Origin: Lepidurus packardi | Lineage: Eukaryota > Arthropoda > Branchiopoda > Notostraca > Triopsidae | Length of the DNA stretch: 64,000 nucleotides | Assembly: GCA_023053545.1 (NCBI GenBank) | Contig: JAKZAN010000004.1 | Coordinates: 6,076,001 to 6,140,000 of the forward strand | Reading direction: 5' to 3' | Part shown: positions 20,745 through 34,747 of the stretch, piece by piece | Layout: each line of letters starts with the position of its first letter | Position numbering within the stretch: position 1 is the stretch's first letter | Translations under genes and position numbers: made by a program | The notes under the pieces: generated by a model | What the model saw: the letters and a program-made list of their open reading frames with translations, nothing else | Database searches by the model: none | Told to the model about the DNA's origin: nothing

Positions 20745-22955
20745 TTAACGGAAGAAAGAGCACAGAAAATTGATTAGACTCTGTGTTCTTCTGGCAGGGA
20801 CAATTGCGTGACTTACGTTGAATTTTTGGGGAGAAACAGTTGCACCAGCTTGTCCTTTCAGGCTTGGCAGATCAGCGCCTGCTGGAACTTGTAGGCTGAA
20901 AGTATGCAGCAAGGAGCTGAAGAAGAGGAAAAGCTCGGCTTTGGCCAGTACATCACCCAAGCACATGCGGCGTCCTACGCCGAATGGCATGAAGAATTCG
21001 GGCTTGTGAATGCGGCCATCGGGAGTTAAAAAACGCTCGGGGTTAAACATTTCGGGATCTTTCCACAGAGTCGGGTCCATATGAACAGCGTGCAGTAAAG
21101 GAATCACTTCGATGCCTTTGGGAATGGTGTGGCCATTCAAGGTAGTTGTTCTGTGAAATAAAAATTAAATTTTGGGGTGTTAAGTTTAGGTATACTTGAA
21201 GACGTCTGGTACTTTATTCTTGAATTAAAGATTTGAGATTGCGGGTTATGTAATAAGAAGTTCGACAGAAATTCAGATCAAGGTTTTAGTTTTTTTTACC
21301 TGGAAGTTGCATGAGTGGTACCCAAAGGTACAGCAGTAGCGCGTCGCATCACCTCAAGGATGACAGCCTCGGTGTAAGGAAGATTAGGTAGATCGGATAA
21401 GGACGGCAACCGACGACGGCCCACCACTTGATCAAGTTCGGCTTGCACACGGGCTTGGATGTCCTGTTCACGGAGGGCGAATAAAGTGGCCCATTGAAGC
21501 GTTGTTTTGACGGTTTCAGAGCCAGCAGAGAACAAATCACCAATGATCTGCTCCATTTGACGATCTATACATTTCAAAAAATACTATTAACATTCTTGCG
21601 CTTTAACACAATGGCAAACAGTTTAGTTTGACTTACCAGCATTTTTGCCTTCAAACAGGGAGTCTTGGCGACCGTCTTCTTTAGCGCGATGAATTTCGAG
21701 CAGATAAGAATCGATGACGTCTCGGATGTTGTTCGGGTCGAAAGAGTCCTTGTGAACTTTGACGATTTCTTTGAAAAAGTGGCCAATTTCCTCGCGGTTC
21801 TGTTGTTTTGAGAGACAATTTTCAAGTTAGAATGTGTGACGTAAAGTAAGAGTTGTAAAATTGAGACTTATTGTGTTTTATCTTACCTGTCGGATTTTGT
21901 TGTAGGCGAAGCTGATGCCAGGCAAGAAGCGCAGAATAGGGATGAAAACGGCGGCCGCGGCAGCAGTGAAAAGACGGAATCCTTCGTCCATGAGAGTGGT
22001 GAAACGGAGGAAACGGGGGTCGTCGTGGTTGAAACGAACGCTCATGAGAAGCGAGCAAATGACGTTAGAAACTGCGCTGGCCAAATAGCTGCTCATGTCA
22101 ATGGGAGCTGCTCGTTCATTAGCCAAATTCTGCAGAAGGGTTTCTACTTCGATCTTCAGAAAAACGCAAAAAGGCAGAAATAAATATCTTGCTTTCGTTT
22201 TTTTTCCAGGATCACGAGAAAGAACAATGCTTACCATGATACGTGCTTCCATTAGTTCGCGTCCCGAGCCCAAATGCTTGACTCCGAAGTGACGCAGACG
22301 CTCATGCAAGAATCGACGTTGATCCTTCCAAAGTTTTCCTTCGGTGTTAACGATTCCTGATAACGTACAAGACAAGGGTGGTAAGTTTTCCAATCAATGA
22401 AACCTTCGAGGAAGCTCATTGAACTTTCTAGTAACCGCTTGAGTTTACACAGGAAGTGTGAAACTCGAACTTTCCTTACCCCGGTCAGGTCACAACGCTT
22501 GACCGTACAAGTTCTGAGCATAGTGAGTATTGAGAAAGACGATGAAGGCAAACAAAATAAAACTTACCATAACCTTCCAAGATACGAATAAAGTCGTTGT
22601 CGGGCCGAGCAGCGAATTCTTCACGACGAAACGCTTCACGAATCGTGCGATGATCGCCGAGTACGACCATAGTTTTGGTGCCTAATTTGAGACTGAAGAC
22701 AGGGCCGTATTTTCTAGCCATGGCCGTGAGTTGCTCGTGAAAGTCGCCATTGAGGTACGGCAAATAGCCCACGATGGGCATACCGCGAGGACCGGGTGGC
22801 AAAGAACGATTTTCGCGCCATGCAAAGTACAATTTTCTCCACACAAACACGAGGAGCAACACGGCCAGCGTGCGCCAAACACAATCGCCAGACGACCTGT
22901 CAATAAGGAAGTGCATGGCCCATGTTGCTAAACGCTGGAAACTCCACACCAACAT
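20745..22955 (-). CDS. Cyp18a1: Cytochrome P450 18A1, ecdysteroid 26-hydroxylase
   Basis: Ecdysteroid-inactivating P450 (26-hydroxylation and onward oxidation), known from insects to be ecdysone-induced and needed for the fall of hormone titre at moulting. Six exons on the minus strand (22568-22955, 22235-22356, 21887-22153, 21637-21799, 21300-21564, 20745-21150) give 536 residues. N-terminal anchor around residues 20-45, then LPPGPRGMPIVGYLP. Diagnostic Cyp18a1 blocks: IREAFRREEFAARPD, GIVNTEGKLWKDQRRFLHE, AVSNVICSLLMSVRFNHDDP, FDPNNIRDVIDSYLLEI. I-helix FSAGSETVKTTLQW, K-helix EVMR, heme loop FGVGRRMCLGD, and SLKGQAGATVSPQKF near the end. A TATA box lies about 290 bp upstream of the ATG. 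The last residues after the SPQKF block are divergent. Confidence 0.94.
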
Positions 22956-23240
22956 TTTCGGGCTTTTTTAGTTTGTTCTTTTTAGAAACTTTCGCTAAAT
23001 TTTCAACTGTCGGGAGCTCGTATCTTGTTGAATGCGAGAGAGCCTACCGGTTGTGGGTCACGGGACGTTTTGGCGTTCTTTGGGGTATCAGTTTAAGAGT
23101 GACTGGCCTGTGATGGTGGTTTTTGGCTATCGCTATATGCGAGAGACAAGAGTAAGTGAATGAGACAGAGAGACTACAGGCTTCCGTGTAGAAGTACGCT
23201 CTGAACCAGAGGTATTGCTGCCGAACCACTGTTGCTGCGG

Positions 23241-23249
23241 CTTTTATAG
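23241..23249 (-). promoter_or_regulatory. TATA box of Cyp18a1
   Basis: On the minus strand the sequence reads CTATAAAAG, a near-perfect TATA box, about 290 bp before the Cyp18a1 ATG. Transcription would start near 23215, giving a leader of about 260 nt. A sharp TATA promoter suits a hormone-induced gene. Confidence 0.6.
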
Positions 23250-26200
23250 CGAGGACGAACGAAGGGTGTTTCGCCTTAAGGGCAAAATTGACTTGGACGG
23301 GATACTCTCCTATCAGGTAGCACGGGGAGAGAAGTATCAGAAGCCACGCCTGATAATTATTTGTTTGGACCCTTAGGCGCGATTACCATACGCCAAGTCC
23401 ACTTACGGCAATCGCCTGGTATACTCATGCCTGGGATTCTAGAATACGCTGTTTTTAGTGCCAGTATTGCGTGCACTGTCACGTCTGACTAACGTTGGCG
23501 GGAAAAATGGTGGGTATCTGTATTTAAGCATCTTTTTTTTGCATGGTATTATTTTTTTTTTAGAATTCATTGTCTATTGGAAAAAGCTTGTCGGTTATGT
23601 TTATTTTTACGTTCTCCAGATTTTCAAATTTTAACTTTTGAATGTTTCTTTTTTTTTAATTTCCTCTGTAAGTTTGTCGTGGTTGCGTTTTCTATATTGA
23701 TCGCCATTCCATATCGTAACGTTTGAAGCTCGTTGAATCTCTTTGTAAAAACTAAGCATAGGTTATGGCTAGAATGATTTGTTGCATAAGAACCACGTCA
23801 CGCTCAATTTGAACACGTTTGGACTTAGTTATCATCTTTTACTCAATTTGTGGGATAAGAAGCACCATAAATGGTCCCATATGTTGAACTGCGACATACA
23901 GGGGAGAAGACACCTTGTAGAGTGGTCAGTAGACCATCCTGTAGGACGGTCATTGACCTTTGGGGATTTAAGAAGACGCTCAGGAAGGTTTTCTGACCGA
24001 TACTTTTTGCTCAGTTTGGGGTTTTTTCTGTCTGCTTCGTTTTCCCGTCAGATCTCAACTTGTGTGAACGTGTATGGCTCGTATTGCTTTTGGAATGGAA
24101 ACTATGGACACCCCATAGGAGTTGATGCTGTGGCGAGGTTTGCAAACGCTGTTTAACGTTCAGGATGAACTGTTGCAGCTTTTATATCGGTGGCTTTTGG
24201 AGTTTGGCCGCCATTACCGCCTCCTCAAAACCAGCCCGAGTTTCGCTATTTGACCACTACACGCTTTTCTAATGTACAACGATTCGGCTACGATGGAAAA
24301 GGGTAGAGTTTTAAATGACTCTTTCAATATTAAGTCCTTGGATGCGTCCATTCACATTCGCGTGGTTGGAGCATAACCCATACCTTAGGGCGAGGTCGAA
24401 CGCTATTAATTAAAAGCATCGTTATGCACGCTAACTTTAAAGGAGAACGGAAAAACCTGTCTTTCGACCATACAATCCTCGCATGCTGGGCCCCAGCCCC
24501 GCAAAAGTTGCAAAAGCAGAGCCTTAGTCGCGGTATAAGACAAGACTTTGTCAATTATGACCTATCATCGTCAGTAGGTCATCCATACAGGCGTGACAGC
24601 CTATTAGTTCATTGCTATTATTATTATTATTAGGGGGCCGGTGGTCTGAAAAACTTTCGTATATTTTGACAGAATCGTCTGAATTGCGATTCAAGTAGCC
24701 CGAAAGGGTTTGCAGATGGTGGGGATCAGCAAGTTTGTGAAAGTAGGCGAAAAAGGAGCCCAAGATTCGCTGGCAGATTTTTAGAATCCTGTGCTCGTCG
24801 CAGCGCTTTGGTCTGTCATCTTCTCCGATGGCGCAGACTTGTAACGTCCTTAGTGTGTGTGTGTAGTGTATATGCGATGTAGGGGAACACCTCTGGCCTC
24901 AATTAGGGGGAGAAAGTTGTTAAAAGTTCAGGACTTCTCTTGCCCATACATGGCCTTTATGTAGGGGGCACATTGGGCTTTAACATACAAAAGGCGTGGT
25001 ATGGTCTCTTTTCTGGATGTACCCCAGATGGAAATGATTGTCTTCATTCTATTTCTCCCTTATATATACCTTTTGGCACATGTGGGACCACAATGCTAAG
25101 CAATATTACATAAGACAAAAGACTTTTTCTTACCTATGGAAGGCTATTGAGTAAGTTAACCTGTCTTCTTTGGGCCTTAAGTGCTGTATCGTTCATCTTC
25201 TTGGGAAATAAGCCGAGACTACGGATTTTTAGAGCATCGATTATGTGTCGAATTTGGAATGCCGCGGTACCAATTCTAGCGCGCGTTGGAAATCCACGGT
25301 TGCGGCTGGGGACTCTTTTCAAACTGTAAAGAAGCGTTTTCTAATCCTCCGTGTGGGAGTTGACACTGTCTACCTGACGCAGAGCGAAAGAGAGAGAGAC
25401 AAGAAAGAGGAGAGAAAACAGTTAGTTGTTTGGCAAAGACGTGGCAACAACAGTAGGGTTGTAAATGTATTTCACTTGCAAGGAGTACACGAACTGTTCT
25501 CATTACAGTATCACAAAAGCTGGGGTTTCGCAGGAGGGAGTTTCGAGTATGTAGGTTAGGGTTCGTCGACCTGTCTTGACCCTAGGAGCCAGGTCGCGCA
25601 ATCTTTGGCTTGGGTCATAGGAAGTCGGTACAAATTGTGAGTATTGATTCATTGGTTTATTGATGCAGGTCTCGATTCGGGGATGAAATTCTATCGTTTC
25701 TAGGGTACAGATTTGGAGCGGCTTCTAACCAATTTTACTTTTGTGTAGATGGAAGAACCTTTCTTTGGAGTTGACCTGAAACTTGACCTGGCAGACCGTC
25801 TGACACATTGACCTGATCGAAAAGGGACCTACATAAGCTGATCTAGTACTACACAGACTGGTCTGGTCAGATAGGTAATGGACAATCTGAGTTCCAATAC
25901 TCGAGTCCTGATGTTGTCTTCGCTATAGTCTATGGATGAACTAGATCTAGAGAAACGTGATAACTTAATTAGAGCATACACAAACTAACTGATTTAAAAT
26001 GTCAAACTATCATAAATGGCATTGTCCACCACTGAATTTTGCTAGCTAGGTCGGACATCCTTTAATGTCTTACCGAACAGAATTTTGATAGTGCCGAACT
26101 AGTTTATGGCCACTGCATAATCCGCGCTCCTGATTACGAAGTGTTCAAGTCCTTGTAATAAGCGAAGCTTGTTGGTAGCACATTATACACGCAATTTGCA

Positions 26201-29200
26201 GCACCGTTAATGATTCAATAACACCCTACAGGCCTTATAGGAGAGTTTGCTAGCTACCACAAAACACGAAAACATCTTGCGTAACCGTGGAGTAATCATG
26301 AAGCCTCTTCTACTCGCTTTTGATATATACTGAACTATCCTCCCCCCCCCCCCCCCACGTAATTATAGGCTTTTTGTTCAGTTCTAAAGCTGACTGTCTG
26401 TTCCGAAAGATTCTTAACTATTGCTAACCTGCCGTTCAGTAAGCCAAAATGAACACGATCACGGGACCTTCTTATTGCAACGTAAAATAAATGACATCGG
26501 CCCTATGCCTACACCCTAACCCCGGCTTGGGGTAAGTTGCTGTTTTGATAAGTTGCAAGAATTGGACAGTGGGGCATTGGACTCACTATTTTTTTTAACC
26601 TCGAGTTTTAACTTACCTTGACCATCGCTTTTACCTTTCCAGCATATACGAGACTTTTCCAAGCTTTTCATCGTGACTAGTCTATGCTTTATTTTTCGTT
26701 CCCTTTTCGCTTCTGGTATAGGCCATACATTAGGACTTCTATCTAGCTGCGGTAGCTTTTTCTTTCCGCATGTTTTCATACAAAGGACCAGTTGCGCAAC
26801 ACCGTTTTTGAGTTATGAACCAACTCTTTTATAGTTCAGGTAGGAAGTTGTTTCTGTTGTTTTCCTAATTCTTTGTTGAAGCGAAAGGCGTGAACCCTGT
26901 ACAAACAGTATACATCTCGTGGGTCTTCCACGCTGTTGTATATAGAGGTTATTATGGGGATGTTTACGTGGAAGCAAAGTTGTGTGTAGCAAAGACCTTG
27001 AAAATAATCCAAGCCTACGCCGGTGCTTGTTTATCACTTATGAAGCCGTTGCTTCCAAAAACGGCCTTGGTTTTCCCATGTTAAGTTGCAATAGGATGAG
27101 GCAACGTATTTAGATGAATGAGAATCCTGACCAGATTCTCTTTTGCCCTTGAATTGCGAGGCACGTGAGTCAAAAGCAAAGCACAGAGGTCAGACTTTTT
27201 TTTAAACTTTGCATGGCATAGTTAGGTTCATCATCTTTCTTTTCTGTTCTTTAACGATGTTTCAAGTATTCTACAATTCCAGAAGGATGAATAAATTCGC
27301 TCTTTTACAGCTGAGCAACGTGGACTATGACGCACTTCCATCTTCCCAGCACTGAGCTTCCCAGGTACCACGTTTAGACGGAAGCGTGTACCTTGGAATG
27401 CGTGGTACGCTGGTTTCGGTTTCACAACGTCATTGGGAAATGAGTCTTGTCTTTTACAGTCTCCCTTTAGCACAAAAGAACTAAAATGCTCTGTTATGGG
27501 ACTATTCCCTCATGGGCCTCGCTTCATTGTAGTGAGTCATTTAGCGTTAATTCTGCGAAAACTCTTAAAATGAACTAGCTTGACCTTTTTCTTCTTTCTT
27601 GGTACTTACCACGAACCTAAAGCCTTCGTGGTTATAGTTGGGGTTTGGTTGCTTGACTGTGATTGCTGAAGAAGGGACTCTTTAAACAAGATTATCGCCA
27701 CGTGAGAGACGGAAATGGTGCGAAGACTGCTACACTTACTTCCTTGGAATGCTTTTCAGTCTGCACCCTTCGCATTCCCAAGCCATACCCTTGTTGCAGC
27801 TCCTATGTCCTGTTTCGGGGTTCTCGTTGGGAAAGGGCAGGACTGAACAGAGCTTGGCATATTTTGTATTAATGGGAGCGCCGCGTTACTTTTTAGTTCC
27901 GACGGTGATTTAGTTGACAGGGTGTCCAAAGCCAACGTATCCCGACGCGTCGAACAAACTTGAGCCTAGTTCTTGTAACAGGAGCGGGCCCACTTGACCT
28001 TTGGCCTTGAACCTGCTGTCAACGAGACAACCCGCCGCGCAGCACGCATGAAAGTAAAAGGTGGACCTATTTTTCCCTGTAAAGCTCGCAATTCCTGGAA
28101 ACTGTTTAGCATCAGAGGGTTTTCCCCAACATATGCGGCCATGAATAATAAAGCAGGTCTTTCGGAAGGACTCTCAAGCCATTATGTAGTCAGCCAAGAC
28201 CAACAAGACCCTCGAAAAACTCGTCGTTAAAGTCCTGTCCCACACGTACCGTCAGAAACGTTTGGTAGCTGAACCAAATTCCTGGCAATGTAGCACTAAA
28301 AAATCATAAATTGGTGCAGCCGTCTTCAAGTCTGGTGATTTTCTAATGTATTAAGCCGGGAATCCGGATGTATGTATAGTCTTACTTGGGCAAGAAAGGG
28401 GGAGCCTAAATTTAACCATGTGGGTAAATTAGCGACCCTAGGTCAACCAACTCCACTTTGACATTTTAGATGGGAAAGTTCGCGGGGAGAGATGGACTTT
28501 TGCTCTTTAAGAAGCGAAAACATGACCACTGATATCCAAATTGCCAAACGACACTCTCCAGCACTCTTTTATTCCGTAAAAGGAGATTGACCTCTGACTT
28601 TCCGTAGAAGTGTCTTATTTAGACCACATAGACCTTTTCGCAATTTCCCGGTATCTCTGAGGCTACAAGTTTGGAGAAATTTCTCCTTCAAAATTGTTTC
28701 CGAAAATGGTTCTTATTTGAGGATTAACGCCAAAGACTGTGCGCAGGGAAGGGTTTGTCCGGGGCACAGGGCAAACAGTGCTGTAACTTGGACTACTGAA
28801 ATTCCAAGGCATTGAGTTAGTTTAGAGGCCCTTGATACCCTTGATGACTTGTATGCAAAACTTGACGTTTTATATGCTTTCCTTGCTCCTTACGACGCTA
28901 GTCCACATCAGTGGTAGACCGAAGTAGCTTACCTTGACGAGTACAATCGTGCTTAACACGACCAGGCTGCGCACTAATACCTTGCCCGGAATTCCAGTGA
29001 ATTTTTTGCGTTATATAAAAAGGGCTGTGCTTGGTTGCCCACTCACTTTACCCATATTAGTCAGTCAGAGTGCTTTAGTGACGCGCGCATACCATATTTC
29101 TCAGCGTACTCATTGGCCTTGCGTGGGCCACCTTTTTCTGTATGGAATATGGCAAAGTAGTTTTTCCCTTTTGTGAATTTTCTTTGCCCTGCTATGTATG

Positions 29201-32200
29201 AATGTACAGGTTTACTAAACCGTTGAATAAGAACAGCTAATTTCGTTACTCTATAAGCTCAGCACAACAGCGCAGGATGTCGGCAATGACATCTCGTCTA
29301 AACCGGCCGGGAACTCGGGAGGTTTACTAAGAAAACTTGGTCTCCATGGTGTAAGAGTTCGCAGTTGGGCGGAATCTCAACGTTTTGCTTCCCGAATGAT
29401 TTAGAATGCTTATATAATACGTATAAGTATTTTCCAACTATTTAGATGGGGATTTAGATGGAGAAATACGTACAGCTTAAGGTTTGGCAATATATACCTA
29501 AGTCATTTTCAGGAGTTGCACCCTGAAAACAATCCACAGAGGTGATGGGCGAAACCTTGAAAGCGCTACAACTTGAGAGGACTCCTTGTGTGCCAAAATG
29601 TCTATAGGATGAATTTGGCATGAACTGTTTTTTGTTCGCGTGTGTATATTCAAGGACTTCAATTTGGTAAAGCATGTGCTGTGTTGCATTAGAAGACGTT
29701 TGGAAAACAAGTATCCTTAGGATTCAGTATCAATGTTATATTAGCATGTGTGTATAATAAGGCTACCTGCTTACGTGTACGAAGCGTCTTACATACCAAG
29801 TTTTGGGGAGAAAATAGATCTGCCCGTTATAGCTTTGTCAAGGCTTTTCGTAGCTCGGGTTTTTCTAAAATCTTTAAGGAAGCTGGGGCTGGGTCCATCT
29901 TTAGCATAACATTGGCTTCTCTCGTAAAATTGTACATAGTTTTAATAACAGACACTTCTCAAAAATGGCCATTCCCTTGCTTCTCTATAGAGCTTATCTG
30001 ACCTTGTCTATGTCCAAAGGGTCGCTAACCTCCCCAATTCGTGATCTCGCATTCAAACTTTTCTTCGCTAGTTACAAACATAATTTTAGTCTTTTGCAAT
30101 TCAGTTTCGTCTTTTTTCGCTTTAAACTTACTAGATCTGAGTATCAAGAAGTACTTAGGTCTGAGTATAAAGGCGCATTTAGATTCTTAAAAAAAAAACA
30201 CCTGTGCCAACAATGATAAAACCAATGACCCCGGATTACGTGAGGAGTTTTAATTTTACACTCTTTTTGCTTTGTTAAGTGTATCCTGTCCTTTCTACCT
30301 TGGAATGATCGCTCTTTCACTTTCTCAAAATAAGCTGCATTTTTCCTGGCTGATTGACGATCTCCTCTAATTCTTTGCGCTCTTGGCTCTTGACCTGAAT
30401 GAGAGAAGCTTTTTATGACAAAAGTCGAGTGATAAAAACTCGTATTAGAATAATGCTTTTGCATAGCAAGTGGGATTTGTATGGGTAGCATATAGCGAGT
30501 TTTTTCGGGCTCCCATATGATCCTTCCCTTGAAAGTGAAAGCTATTGCATCCTCCAAAGTCAAGATACCATATAGAATTGGTTACACAGATCTAACAACT
30601 CTTATCTATCCTCTTACTTAGTCAGTTGAAATGAACGTATGTGAGCCCTACCCCTTACAAGAAAAATGAAAGAAAAAAAGAAGAAAAAAAAATACTTGTT
30701 AGCGTTTTTTTAATATCAGCTAACATCGTACTTTTACCTAAGCATAATGGTTTTCACGTGTGCTTACGAACCCAAACTCTGTTGTTTGGAGCAAGGCAAA
30801 TTATAGGTTATCCACTGTCAAGACGTTTAATACATCGCTGTGTGATGAAAACAGTGTAGTTTTCATGAAGCCCGGGGTTTTTAGTTATAAGCTCTGATGT
30901 AAGTTGTCACACGGCCAATGAGGTTAGTGTCAGTGTCGAGACAGCTTAGTTTGGGCAATGGGGTTAACCTAACCTGTTCGGATTCACTTTCGGTGTCTAG
31001 GCCACACTACTCTCATCAAAATTCATGAACAAGCCCTTTTATAGAAACCCACAAGTTAAGAGCCAAGCCTGCCGCGGCTCCATAGAAACCACACATGTGC
31101 TCTATCTAGACATTTTTATCACTTATAAAAAGGACGAGGAATCTTACGTACAGTGAAAGCCTTTCCATCGCCCTTCAGTCCCATGAGCTCCATGCTAGTT
31201 ACAATGTCTACGGCCAGGCAAAGTTTTTATGTCTACTAACCAATTTTATGGGAATTTAATTAGACTCATCAGTTCAAGTCTGGTTACTTGTATCTGTACG
31301 TACAGTGTGGGCCTTGACCTACTTGACATACAAGCCCCGGTGTAGCCGAATGGGCTTGTATCCCCTTTGGATACTTACACATTGCCTTCTCCAGTATACG
31401 TCGACTTGCACAGACGTTGTCCAATTAAAAGATAACACTTATGCGCAGTTTAGGACGCATTACGGGGGCCTTAACTCTTTTCAATCACTTTGCTAGCTCT
31501 CTCTCGTTCCAAGGACTCTTCAAGTGTAAGAGTAAGCATACTATGCTCATCAAAGCATTCTCATTTACAAACAGAGCACTAGGCGAAGGTGTATCTTCAG
31601 GAAGAACGCGAAGAGCACATCCCTGTTGTAAACCTTTATTGTACGATCTCTTGATTTACAAGGCCTACCTCTGTTCCCGTTTCGGTCTTTCGATAACTTT
31701 TGGTACCTCTTTATTAATGCTTTCCACATAGTATTATACTGAGGCTTTCCATTCAACTGTAGGTTTCGTAAGGAGTTCTTCCGACGCAATTTACTGAACA
31801 TGGTTCATTTACGTGACACTTATATCGGCTTTTCCCTATCAACAGAAGCTAGACCAGCAGGCTTTGTCTAGACAGTCGATACTACTACCCGAAACCTAGT
31901 TGTGGAAATCTGGCCATGCCCTAGGCTTGAAACGGATATTAGTGACCTAGTTATGTTTTCTATGCTTATTAGCTTTTATTATTCCCTAGATTTAAAAATA
32001 AAATAAAAGGACTAGCCAACTGAATGCGTGGGGCATAAATTAAGCTGAGAGGGTGCCGTAGGATCATGACGTCAGTTCCTGTGTTCTCTCACTTTTCCTT
32101 AAAAATTAATATGCTCACCATAAAAAGAATCTAACCATATATAGAATTACCCTATGGAATGTGTGCTAGGTGATTCTTGTAGTTCTTCATCATTTTCGTA

Positions 32201-34060
32201 GACACATCACGTGAGCATTCGAGAAGGTTTTTTTAATTCGATTCTTGTTTTAAATCTCGGGGAAAGCGGTGGAGCAGGCGGCTTTTTGGTGGTGTGTGGT
32301 ACGCACGTTTTGTGAAACTTCCACTTTAATTTTAGTCCTACAGAGGCCTATACGATGGCAGTTCGCTTTGACACGAGAAAGGCAGGATACAACGGGAATT
32401 AGATGCGAAAGTACCTGCTCTTCGCTATTGCAAACTTTCACTCAGAGATAGGCCTAAGCAAAGTAGGTTTATAAGGAATATAAGGAAAATCCGTAATAAA
32501 ACTGCAGACCCCTTGTGTGTGTCGGATGGAAATCGGGAGGCCAAGATGGTGATGACGTTTCGGCTGTTAGATTCTGCCGTTCGAGCGTTTGGTATAACGC
32601 TGCCCAGTTTGTGATCCTCCGTTGATGCTTTGGCGCAGTTTGTATATAAACCAGCAAGTACACAACTACATGAATAAGGCGTCCTTGGCATCGTTTTATC
32701 TGACACCTCTTCCTTTTACCTTTACGGTACATTACAATGTATATTTGGTAATACCAGGCAAAATTGTCCCCTTCAATCCAGTTCAGAGTTATTCGAAGAT
32801 AGCCGTGATAAAAGAATTTCGAAAGGGCCGGTTTTGAGTTCTGCTGAGTATAATCATCTAGGGTATTTCCCAACTTACATCGGCTAAGACAAGACCATGG
32901 CCTCCACTTTTCCCCCCTTCCAAATGAGCCACCAAAATATTTGGTTTCATTGTTTGTTATAAGAAGGTTTTGTAGTAGCGTTCAGGGTCGTTCCTTGTAC
33001 AGCTAAGCATCCTTGCATCGCGAGGAAAAGAACCTGGAACCGACCAGCAAATGTAGAGTGTACGGAATAAAGGAGTAAATACAATCACGTATTTCTTGTC
33101 AAGAGTCCATCCATCCCATCCCAGAGTTCGTATACTTTCCGAAATGCCGGTCAAGGCTGCGGGAAATGCCCGATTTTCCGCCCTCTTTCCTTCCCCTTAG
33201 TACATCGGCATTCACTTCTGGAGAGAATACTATCCCAAGTGGAGTACCAGAAACGAATATTGCTGCGTGGTCACCACCAGCCTCGTTTGATCCATTTCCT
33301 GCGCCAGGTACAGCGTTTTCCCGCCAAAACAGCAAGGTCGTTCAGTGAACCTCAAGCCAACGCAAAGCTTTGCGTTCGGGTGATTCTAATTCTGTCCGCG
33401 TGGTAGGCGCCTTTTTGACTGCCCACATGAAAGACGCCTTAGAGAATACATGTTAGAACATTATTGCAACTTTTGGAGTATTATAACATGTACTGCGTTT
33501 CTGACGTCTCCTGAAACGTTTCGAAACCAGCCTCAATTTTGAAAGCGTTCAAAGCACAATTCCACTGAATGGTGAAGTTTTAAAAGCTTATGGTAAATAT
33601 TTTTGGTCTAGATAAAAAGAAAGAGCGAGGGAGAGAGAGAGGGAGGGAGATCGTTTTATTGACCTACCATGACCTAGTGAGATAGCAGATGAGCCATGCT
33701 TGCACTCTGGCCTTCGGAAGTGAAAGGTATATCCCAGAACCGTACCACCATTCCTCTATTCCTTCGTCATTCTTAAACATTCGTCTAGTAAACATTTTTA
33801 TACTCTTTACCATAACGACGTTTGTGTAGATACTGTATTGATCATCCCAGTAAGTAGGGATTTAATTATGTGCATGAACTCAGCAGCTACTCGGACATGG
33901 TTCGAATCTAATTTTGGTGATACACATTTGCTTTGGTCTCAGACTATGGGACGCGTGGCCTTGCCGAAATTACCTTGTCATGTCCTAGGCCGTTGCCCCT
34001 GATGTTGTCGACAAATCTAAGGGAAAAAAGAATAAGGGCTTCCCTCTCAACAATAACAAA
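23250..34060. other. Large gene-poor region upstream of Cyp18a1
   Basis: About 10.8 kb in which I recognise no gene, RNA or intact transposon. Short open frames (the longest near 140 codons) lack protein-like composition. Landmarks are a run of 15 C at 26342-26356, a GA-rich tract near 33612-33650 and repeated AGGTCA/TGACCT half-sites (see findings). It may serve as a regulatory domain for Cyp18a1, or be decayed mobile DNA. Confidence 0.5.
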
Positions 34061-34747
34061 AATAATGAGCCGGTTTTGTAATAATAGAAGACGAGGCAGA
34101 TGCGCTTAATGAACAGGTTGGATAGGTTTTGGGAGATCGGTGCTCCCTGACTGCCAGACATCTTCGGTGCAAATATCTGCATCTTTTCGAAGCTGTCCGA
34201 GGGGTATTGTGTCTTTTTCTCGGAGTTGAAGTGAGCTGGAGACACGCTAATTAGTGTAGCGATGAGGCAAAGTGCTATGCCAAGTTCTTAGGTATCTCCT
34301 GGAAACGTCGGACAGAGTATTACACATTGTTATCGGTCGCGATAAGCATGAATTTAAGGAGAAGTAATTAATAACAAGTCGAAAGTGACATTTCGAAAAC
34401 TCCATGTATAACCTGTGCATCTGATGAAATTAGCGACATGAGTCGCTCCAGTATCGTTACGATCCGGTTTTCGTTTGAATTGGTAATCCCTATGGCATTA
34501 GCAGGGATCAAGAAGGAATCGTGTACTCGCTATGGCAGTAAACCACGCAGTCTTTACCATGCGAAAAGCACGTGGGCTCCTTGCTAGTGAGGTCATGGCA
34601 CATGGTCACGAACTGTGGTATCCGTATACTGGTGTGTTAGTATATTTGTGCATTTCTTTTGAAACCTGACATCTAATATCCAAAGCTTACTATGAGTGAC
34701 TAAATAGACTGACCGGCTAGCAACAAGGGGCTTCTCAATCTAGATCT

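Noticed and set aside
26342..26356. C15 homopolymer and the G-tracts at 13188-13310 as quadruplex or functional elements
   Set aside because: Single homopolymers are common in this type of genome and could be slippage products; they lack the four spaced runs of a classical quadruplex.
33985..34245. Secreted peptide gene in duplication unit 1
   Set aside because: The frame is broken by a 1-bp insertion in the signal-peptide part compared with unit 2, and changes between copies are mostly non-synonymous.
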